A stretch of DNA of 64,000 nt, taken from Labilithrix sp. (lineage in GTDB: Bacteria; Myxococcota_A; Polyangia; Polyangiales; Polyangiaceae). Position 1 is the stretch's first letter. Every line of letters begins with the position of its first letter. This document shows positions 34,271-41,400 of this stretch, in pieces. Location of the stretch: NCBI GenBank assembly GCA_019637155.1, contig JAHBWE010000023.1, forward strand, positions 62,001 to 126,000. Direction: 5' to 3'. Made by a program: the position numbers and the translations under genes. The notes beneath the pieces are model-generated. The model searched no databases. It was not told the DNA's origin and was given only the letters and a program-made list of their open reading frames with translations.

Positions 34271-34707
34271 ACGGCGTTCATTGCGGCGGCGTGGCGGGCG
34301 GCGGCGGGCTTGAGGTCGGCGAAGCGGCGGGCCTCGGCCTCGATCGCGTCGCGGAGGTTCACGAACTCCATGCTCATCGTCGCGATCTCGGTCGCCGGGG
34401 CCTTGTCACCCTTCGCGAGGACCTTCTGCATCCGCTCGTGGACCGCTTCCATCTTCGCGGCGCTGTCGCTCAGCCACTTCGAGTGCTCCGCGAAGCGCTT
34501 CTTCTCCGTCGCCGAGAGCTTCGCCGGCGCCTGCTGCTTCGCGATCGAGCGCAGCGTCGTCGCGGCGCGACGCGCGATGGACGCGTTGAGGATCAGCTTC
34601 GCGCGGAACGGCGCGTTCTCCGCCGTCGTCGTCTCCGTTGCGACGCGCGGATACGCCCACGCGGGGGTCGCGACGAGCAGGGTCAGGGCCACGAAGAGAG
34701 CACGCAT
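34255..34707 (-). CDS. Small secreted helical protein, unknown
   Basis: The protein has 150 residues. A signal peptide ends at ATPAWAYP (residue 18). The mature part is almost all helix, Ala/Lys/Glu-rich, with heptad-like stretches (KWLSDSAAKMEAVHERMQKVLAKG and MEFVNLRDAIEAEARRFADL), so it is probably a periplasmic helical bundle. No cysteines are present. No family was recognised. It is divergent from the MetX-like gene, with 85 bases between starts. Confidence 0.65.
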   Translation of the reverse strand: MRALFVALTLLVATPAWAYPRVATETTTAENAPFRAKLILNASIARRAATTLRSIAKQQAPAKLSATEKKRFAEHSKWLSDSAAKMEAVHERMQKVLAKGDKAPATEIATMSMEFVNLRDAIEAEARRFADLKPAAARHAAAMNAVRAEK

Positions 34708-34792
34708 CGAACGATGTAGGGAAGTGTGGTGCGAGTGGAAGGATCGTGCAAGGAGGAATGCGACGGGACGAGCGGCGGTAGTCTGCGAACCG

Positions 34793-35857
34793 ATGCGTAC
34801 CCCCGTGATCGCTCTGGTTTTCTGCGCCGTTGCATGTGCGTCTCCGCCGCCGGCGAAGCCCGCCGGCGGCCAGGTCCCCACCGTCGTCACGGCCGCCGCC
34901 GGCGACGGCGATCTGCGGATCGCGGAGCTCGGCAAGTGCGCGCTCGACAGCGGCGAGACGATCGAGGAGTGCCGCATCGGCTACCGCACCTACGGCAAGC
35001 TCGACGCGACGAAGTCGAACGTCGTCCTCTGGCCGACGTGGTTCACCGGCACGACGAAGCACCTCGCGTTCGTGCCGAAGGACTTCGTCGACACGAAGCG
35101 CTTCTTCCTCGTGCTCGTCGACGCGATCGGCAACGGCGTGTCGTCGGCACCGTCGAGCAGCCGCGTGCAGCCGCGCCTTCGCTTCCCGAAGTTCACCGTC
35201 CACGACATGGTCGAGAGCCAGCGCCGCTTGCTGCGTGAGGTGCTCAAGGTCGAGAAGCTCCACACGGTGATGGGAATATCCATGGGCGGAATGCAGTCCT
35301 TCGAGTGGGCCGTCAGTCACCCGGACGAAGTGGGACGCATCGTTCCGATCGTGGGCACTCCACAGCTCACGGCGCAGGACCTGTTGCTCTGGCACGCCGA
35401 GCTCGACCTCCTGGATGGATCGAAGGCGTACGCTGGTGGGGAGTACCAGGACCGGCCGAAGATCCCAGCCCTGCACGAGCTCCACTGGTTGATGCTCTCC
35501 ACTGCTCAACATCGGAACCAGGAGACGAGCCGCGCGCAGTTCGCCGCGTTCAAGTCGGAGATCGAGAACGACACCGAGTTCGACTGGAACGACTGGCACC
35601 GCCAGCTCGAGGCGATGATCGTCCACGACGTCGCGCGGAGCGACGGCGGCGACCTCGAGAAGGCCGCGAAGCGCGTGAAGGCGAAGGCGCTCGTCGTCGT
35701 CGCCGAGCACGATCGCATGGTGAGCCCCGAGCCGGCGAAGGCCTTCGCGAAGGCGACGAACGCGAAGCTCGTCATCACCGAATCCCCATGGGGTCACATG
35801 GCCCCAGGCCACGACCCCGCCGTACCCGCCGCAGTAAAGGCCTTCCTCGCAGAGTAA
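34793..35857 (+). CDS. MetX-like alpha/beta hydrolase, lipoprotein
   Basis: The protein has 354 residues. The signal has a lipobox-like FCAVACASP (Cys 15). The rest is a homoserine O-acetyltransferase-type alpha/beta hydrolase: RIGYRTYGKLDATKSNVVLWPTW, the nucleophile Ser163 in VMGISMGGMQ, Asp in VAEHDRMV and His in WGHMAPGHD. Cytosolic MetX would not be exported, so this enzyme more likely hydrolyses or transfers acyl groups in the envelope. No lid cysteines or homoserine-pocket residues could be checked by eye. The ATG at 34793 follows GGTAGTCTGCGAACCG. The gene converges on a lipoprotein gene across a hairpin region. Confidence 0.85.
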   Translation: MRTPVIALVFCAVACASPPPAKPAGGQVPTVVTAAAGDGDLRIAELGKCALDSGETIEECRIGYRTYGKLDATKSNVVLWPTWFTGTTKHLAFVPKDFVDTKRFFLVLVDAIGNGVSSAPSSSRVQPRLRFPKFTVHDMVESQRRLLREVLKVEKLHTVMGISMGGMQSFEWAVSHPDEVGRIVPIVGTPQLTAQDLLLWHAELDLLDGSKAYAGGEYQDRPKIPALHELHWLMLSTAQHRNQETSRAQFAAFKSEIENDTEFDWNDWHRQLEAMIVHDVARSDGGDLEKAAKRVKAKALVVVAEHDRMVSPEPAKAFAKATNAKLVITESPWGHMAPGHDPAVPAAVKAFLAE

Positions 35858-35895
35858 GCCGCGCTCGCGACATTCCGCGAGCAAGCGAGCACGCG

Positions 35896-35923
35896 GCAGA
35901 AAAACGTTCCGACGTTTTTCTGC
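35896..35923. terminator. 12-bp hairpin between convergent genes
   Basis: The perfect inverted repeat GCAGAAAAACGT-TCCG-ACGTTTTTCTGC lies 38 bases after the MetX-like stop and 50 bases before the stop of the convergent lipoprotein gene. The A/T-rich stem arm gives a T run on either strand, so it can act as a bidirectional intrinsic terminator. Confidence 0.75.
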
Positions 35924-35939
35924 ATCGTGCGAGCGGGGT

Positions 35940-35958
35940 GCAGGGGCGGAGCCCCTGC
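35940..35958. terminator. GC hairpin GCAGGGGC-GGA-GCCCCTGC with downstream direct repeat
   Basis: An 8-bp perfect stem with a 3-base loop follows the first hairpin. The right arm and the next bases (gcccctgctatgaa) are repeated directly just downstream (35967-35980), running into the lipoprotein's stop. This resembles small palindromic intergenic elements. It may add to bidirectional termination. Confidence 0.55.
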
Positions 35959-35973
35959 TATGAAAAGCCCCTG

Positions 35974-36639
35974 CTATGAAGAGCAGCCCGCGACGCTCGA
36001 CTTCTTGGCGCACGACGTCGCGAACGCGGAGAGCATCGCCTTCGTCGGGAGGTAACAGCTGCCGTCCTTCGCCGTCGCGCTGACCCACTTCACCGCGCCC
36101 GAGGGCGTCGCCATGATGCGCGCCGCCTTCGCGTCGCCGTAGGCCGGCTTGCCGTCCTTCGTCGTGCCGCCGTAGTCGTCGTTCCAGTTCGTGAACGCGC
36201 CGTCCCAGTCGTCGTGCTTCGCGCGCAGATCGGCGAGCTCCTCCGGCGGGTCGGCCATGATGGCCTCGAACCGCGCGATCGACGCCCACGCGCAGCGGCG
36301 ACCGAGGTCGCTGCCGTTCGCCCACTCGTGATCGCTGCTCTTGCCGCCGGCCCACTTCTGGTGCCAGTCGATCCCGAAGAGCGAAGCACCCTCGCTCTCG
36401 GACCCGGTGCTCGCGTCGATCGTGGGGGCCACGATGCTCGCGCCGAGGACGACGTGCTCCTGATCGACATCGCCGACCGCCTTCTTGATCGCAGCGACCT
36501 GGTTCTCGTCACCGGTCAAGTCGCTGATCCCCGTCTCGGTGTCTTCGTCCAGCGCCGGCGCACAGCCGCCGAGGAAGCTGGCGGCTCCGAGGAGGACACA
36601 GATAAGGAGGGCCCGGCCCATCGCGGGTAGGTTCTGCAT
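35974..36639 (-). CDS. Secreted lipoprotein, unknown
   Basis: From the ATG at 36639 (MQNLPAMGRALL) the protein has 221 residues; a second ATG lies six codons later. The lipobox is ASFLGGCAP (Cys about 26). The mature chain contains a Trp/Gly/Asp-rich domain: LFGIDWHQKWAGGKSSDHEWANGS, RRCAWASIARFEAIM and WDGAFTNWNDDYGGTTKDGKPAYGD. Four further cysteines follow the lipidated one (RRCAW, GSCYLP, TSCAKK, AGCSS), which could make two disulfides. No known family was recognised. The start codon lies inside a short inverted repeat (GGTTC...GAACC, 36630-36649). Confidence 0.7.
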   Translation of the reverse strand: MQNLPAMGRALLICVLLGAASFLGGCAPALDEDTETGISDLTGDENQVAAIKKAVGDVDQEHVVLGASIVAPTIDASTGSESEGASLFGIDWHQKWAGGKSSDHEWANGSDLGRRCAWASIARFEAIMADPPEELADLRAKHDDWDGAFTNWNDDYGGTTKDGKPAYGDAKAARIMATPSGAVKWVSATAKDGSCYLPTKAMLSAFATSCAKKSSVAGCSS

Positions 36640-36963
36640 ACATCGAACCACCCACGGACCTTGCCTCGAAGCGAACGATTCCGGCAAGTTATCCGAGATG
36701 GGTGGGGCTCGATCCCGCGCCGGGTGAGCAGCGCGAGGCCCACTGCGCAAGTCCATGGCGGTCGGGTGCTCGGCGGCGCGCCAGACGCGCAGATCGGGGA
36801 CGAGGATCGGGTGCTCCGGCTTGGCCCGCCGCCTGCACACACTCTCCGCATGGTCGTCCCGCTTCGTGATTGGCTCCTCCTCCGTGGTCGCTTGCGCCGT
36901 GTGCTCGGCAAGGAGATGGAGATCCTTGTCTGGTGAGGGTAGCGTCCGCGCGCTTTGCGCTTC
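36640..36963. other. Intergenic region upstream of two divergent genes, no gene seen
   Basis: These 324 bases separate the lipoprotein gene and guaB1. The open frame at 36661-36936 on the plus strand has no domain, is Arg-rich and is probably chance. The region should hold the divergent promoters and a guaB1 leader. No tRNA, riboswitch or terminator pattern was recognised by eye. Confidence 0.5.
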
Positions 36964-38403
36964 ATGCACCCCGCTCACGACGAGCACCTCGAGCTCTCGA
37001 CCGACGACGTCTTCATCAACCCGGGCTACTTCGACGGCGGCTCGCGCCTCGACACGGATCTGACGCCGCCCGACTTCGCGGGCAGCTCGCATCCGATCGT
37101 CTCCGCGAACATGAACGCGGTGACCGGGAAGCGAATGGCAGAGACGATGGCGCGCTTCGGCGGCCTCGGCGTGCTCCCGCAAGACATGGAGCTCCACACC
37201 GTGGAGCGCATCGTGAAGCACATTCACGGCGCCGACGTCCGCTACGACACGCCGCTCGAGGTCTCGCCGCGCGCGACCTTGCGCGACGTGCAGGGGATCA
37301 TCCGCAAGCGCTCGCACGATCTCGTCGTCGTCGTCGACAAGCTGCGCCGTCCCGTCGGCGTCGTCACGCACTCCGTCCTCGCGAACCGCGATCAGTACAC
37401 GCCGGTCGAGGCGGTCATGTCGAAGCGGATCGTGGCGCTTCCGGTCGGGGTCCCCAACCGCGACGCGTTCCTCCGCATGGAGGAGGAGCGCGTCAAGGCC
37501 GCGCCCGTCGTCGACGACGCGGGCCGCCTCGTCGGCGTCCTCGGCAAGGAGGACTGCGTGCGCCTCGAGCTCCTCCGCCCCGCGCTGAGCAAGAAGGGCG
37601 AGCTCATGGTCGCGGCCGCGGTCGGCATCTCGGCGCAGGCGGCCGACACCGCGAAGAAGCTCCTCGACCTCGGCGTCGACGCGCTCGTCCTCGACACCGC
37701 GCACGGCCACCAGCGGCGGATGCTCGAGGCGATCCGCGCGGTGCGCGCCGTCATCGGCGATCGCGTCCCGCTCGTCGCCGGCAACGTCTGCACCGCGGAG
37801 GGCACGCGCGCGCTGATCGAAGCGGGCGCCGACGTGATCAAGGTCAACGTCGGCCCCGGCGCGATGTGCACGACGCGCATGCAGACGGCTGCCGGACGCC
37901 CGACCTTCAGCTCCGTCCTCGCCTGCGCGCGCGAGGCGCGGAGGCTCGGCCGGCACGTGTGGGCCGACGGCGGCGTGCGCCACCCGCGCGACGTCGCGCT
38001 CTACCTCGCCGCCGGCGCCGCGCGCGTGATGGTCGGCACCGCGCTCGCGGGCACCTACGAGAGCCCGGGCGACGTGCTCGAGGACAAGGACGGCCTCCTC
38101 TTCAAGGAGAACTACGGCATGGCGAGCGCGCGCGCGGTGGAGGGGCGCACCGCCGATCTCGACGTGTTCGAGCGCGCGAAGAAGGGCTTCTTCCGCGAGG
38201 GCATCTCGACGTCGCGCATCTACCTCCGCGCGGGGCAGGAGAGCGCGGCCGGGATCCTCGTCGACATGATCACGGGCGTGCAGTCCGCCTTCACGTACGT
38301 CGGCGCCCGCACCGTCGACGAGTTCCACGAGCGCGCCGAGATCGGCGTCCAGACCTGGGCCGGCTACGGCGAGGGCACGCCGCACGGCCAGGTCCGGCGT
38401 TAG
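36964..38403 (+). CDS. guaB1: GuaB1-type IMP dehydrogenase-related protein (GMP reductase-like)
   Basis: From the ATG at 36964 the protein has 479 residues (a TTG three codons upstream is an alternative). The TIM barrel is split by a CBS pair at about 93-210 (VVVVDKLRRPVGVVTHSVL, VVDDAGRLVGVLGKEDC). Catalytic Cys302 lies in KVNVGPGAMCTTRMQT, and VWADGGVRHPRDVALYLAAGA forms the phosphate loop. The chain ends in GEGTPHGQVRR. The threonine-rich loop and missing Arg-Tyr flap of true IMPDH point to the GuaB1 branch, shown in actinobacteria to reduce GMP to IMP. That assignment is by resemblance. It converges on the WD40-caspase gene, with 5 bases between stops. Confidence 0.85.
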   Translation: MHPAHDEHLELSTDDVFINPGYFDGGSRLDTDLTPPDFAGSSHPIVSANMNAVTGKRMAETMARFGGLGVLPQDMELHTVERIVKHIHGADVRYDTPLEVSPRATLRDVQGIIRKRSHDLVVVVDKLRRPVGVVTHSVLANRDQYTPVEAVMSKRIVALPVGVPNRDAFLRMEEERVKAAPVVDDAGRLVGVLGKEDCVRLELLRPALSKKGELMVAAAVGISAQAADTAKKLLDLGVDALVLDTAHGHQRRMLEAIRAVRAVIGDRVPLVAGNVCTAEGTRALIEAGADVIKVNVGPGAMCTTRMQTAAGRPTFSSVLACAREARRLGRHVWADGGVRHPRDVALYLAAGAARVMVGTALAGTYESPGDVLEDKDGLLFKENYGMASARAVEGRTADLDVFERAKKGFFREGISTSRIYLRAGQESAAGILVDMITGVQSAFTYVGARTVDEFHERAEIGVQTWAGYGEGTPHGQVRR

Positions 38404-38408
38404 CCGCG

Positions 38409-41400
38409 CTACGGCGGGGCCACCGCGGGGAGCGGCTTTCCTTTCAGCGCCTCGATCGCGCGTTCGCAGCGCGCGATCGCCTCCGGGAGCGCGTCCTCCA
38501 CCGTGCAGCGGACGCTGCGCCGCCCGCCGAGATCGTCGGGCATGACCGCGACGACGCCGCCGAGGACCTCTTCGCCCGCCGCGTCCACCGCGATGAAGTG
38601 GGCGTGGAGGGACGTCGTCGGCACGAGGGCGCCGATCGGGAGCGCCGACAGCGTCCAGCGCCAGCGGAGGTTCGGTCCGCTCGCTTGTGTCTGCTCCGCG
38701 CTCACGAGGCCCCGCGCGCGGGCGATCGGATCCGTCGTCGGGATCGGCTTCACGATCAGGGTGAACGCGCCGCACGTGTACGTCGTGCGCGTGGCGTCGA
38801 GCGCGCACTGCTCGTGCTCGAATTTCGCGCGGCGCGGCGCGTCGGGCGTGAGGTCGAAGTCGGCTTCGAGGTTCTCGCGCCGCGCGTTCGGCGTCTGGTG
38901 TCCGGCGGTGAGCTCGGCGACGGTCTTCCTCACGTAGGCGCGCAGCTCCGAGACCTTGAGCTCACCGTCCTCGCCGGCGTCGGCCTTCCGCTCGCGGAGC
39001 CCCTGCAGGAGCGCGTAGGTGAAGACGCTGTTCTTCCACTCCGGATCTTCGAGCGAGTACTCGGCGCCCGCGGACGAGGCGAGCACGTGCGCGCCGGTCC
39101 CGCGACGGAGATCGGCGAAGAAGTCACGCGGCTGCGCGGCGCGCGTCGTTCGCGACGCCGGCGTCGGGCTCGTCACCTTCACGCGCCCGCTCTTCGTGAT
39201 CTCGGCGGCCTCGGCCGCGTCGAGCTCGCCGGCGTGGCAGCTATCCATCACGAGGAGCTTCTTCCGCGCGGGGACGCCGTCGAGGAGCCCCTCGATCGCG
39301 GCGTACGACACCGCGGTCCTCTGCACGTCGGCGACGTCGGCGTCGTGCGGCGCGAAGAAGTAGCCGCCGCTCCGGTCGAGGACGCCGTGCCCCGACGCGT
39401 AGAGGACGACGACGTCCTCCGCCTTCGTCTTCTCGATCTCGGAGCGGAGCGCGAGGATCGCGGCGCGCGTCGCCTTCGCGTTCGTGAGCTCCGTCGTGCG
39501 GACGCCGGCGAACGACGGGCCCGGCTTGAACGCGCTCGCGAAGTCGCGCGCGTCCTTCGCGGGATAACGCAGACCCGCGAGCTCGGGCCGCGCGTACTCC
39601 GTTACGCCGATCGCGTAGACGTGGAGCACCGGCTTCGGCGCGGCGCCCACGTACGTCGTCACCGCCGTCGCCTCGAGCGAGAGGACGCCGAGCTCGTTCT
39701 CGACCGAGACCTGGAGCTTGTTCGAGCCGGGCACGAGCTCGATCGCGACCTCCTCCTCCACGCGCGGCGCCGGCGTGAGCGCCTTTCCTCCCGCGCCGAA
39801 GAGCGGCACGCCGTTGTCGATCACGTGGAGCCGATGCAGCTTCTTCGTCCGGTCGGACGCGCTCACGCGGAGGCGCAGCGTCTTGTCCTTCGCGACGGGC
39901 GTGACGCCGGCGACGGTGACGGTCGGGACCTCGCCGCGGACGAGCGACGCGGCGCGGTCGGGCGCGACCCCGAGCTTTCGGAGCCGCTCTCGCCGCGCGG
40001 CGTCGTAAGCGTCGACCACGTCCTTCGGCGCGTAGCCGACGCGCGCGAGGGCGCCGGCAGGATTGTTGTAGAGCGCATCGAACTGCTCGAAGGGGTAGAC
40101 GCGGTCCCCCCAGCGAAACCCGAGCGCGCCGGCGGCGTCGCGCGGCGCGAGGTACGCGCCGGTGTCGGCGACGAGGACGAGCCCGCCGGAGGGGAGGGCG
40201 GCGAAGGTGGTGACGACGCCCGACGCCGTGTCGAGGAGCCGGCCCGAGCCGTCGGTGTCGAGCCACACCAGCGTGCGGCCGTCCCCGAAGAAGCCGAGCT
40301 TCGACGGCGCGTGCGCGTGCAGGTCGGCGTGCCCGCGCTCGCGCCACGTCTCGGTGTCGAAGAGCGTGACGTGGCCCGCCTCGTCGCCGACCGCGAGGAG
40401 CTTCTGGCGCGGCGAGGCCGCGACGGCGGCGAAGCCGGGGAAGCCGCTCAGCGTCGTGAGGACGCGCTTCGTCGCGAGGTCCCACGCCACGACGTGGGTC
40501 CCGTCGCTCGTGACGAGCACCCGATCCGACGCGAAGGCGATCGGGCGCAGGAACCTCCCGCTCGCGTCGAGCGCGGCGACGCGCGCGCCGTCCTTCGTCG
40601 CGAAGACCTCCACCGATCTTTCGTCGCGCTGAGAGGAGACCGCGACGCGAGAGCCGTCCGGGCTCACCGCCATCGCGAAGACGTGGTCGCCCTGGAGCGG
40701 CACGCGCCATCGCTCGGCGCCGGTGGCGGCCTCGTGCGCGACGATCGCGGCGTGGCCGTCGAGCGTCACGATCGCGCTGCCGCGATCGGCGTGCTCGACG
40801 TGCTGCAGCAGTCCGAAGGGGCCGTTCGCCTTCGTCACGCGCCAGAGCTCCTTCCTCGCCGCCCCCTCCGCGGCGTCGATCTCGCGGTAGCGCGAGGTGA
40901 CGAGCACGTCGCGGTCCGGCGCGAACGAGCCCGCGCTCGCGCTCGCGCCCATCGGCGGGCGGATCTTCCGCTCGCCGCCGCCGTCGCGCGCGTCCCAGAC
41001 GAGGTCCTGTCCGCCGCGCGAAGTCGCGTCCACGCTCGCGACGAACATGCGCGGCGCGCGCGGATCGGTCGCGAGGGAGACGATGTTGGTCGTGCGGGAG
41101 CGGAGGTCGCGGACGTTCTGCCATCCGCCGGTCTCCCAGAGCGCGAGCTCGCCGGACCGCCCCGAGGCGAGGAGCGCGCCGTCGGGCGAGAACGCGAGCG
41201 CCTGCGTCGCGCGCGGCTCGAGCCTCGTCGTCGCCCCCGCGTCGAGGTCGTGCACGAAGAGACCGTCGGTGGTGGCGGCGGCGACGATCCGCCGCGTGGG
41301 GTGAAGCGCGATCGCCTCGACGTGCCCCTCCGTTCCCCACGCGCCGCCGTACACGAGCGGTCGCCAGCGCGTCCGCGCGCCGGTCGCGACGTCGACGACG

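Noticed and set aside
36689-36720. A T-arm-like stretch (GTGGG, seven-base loop, CCCGC) that could suggest a tRNA
   Set aside because: The loop lacks the TTCRA pattern and no acceptor, D or anticodon arms fit around it.
36661-36936. Possible 91-residue gene in the gap before guaB1
   Set aside because: It has no recognisable domain or ribosome site, and its Arg-rich content looks like chance in GC-rich DNA.
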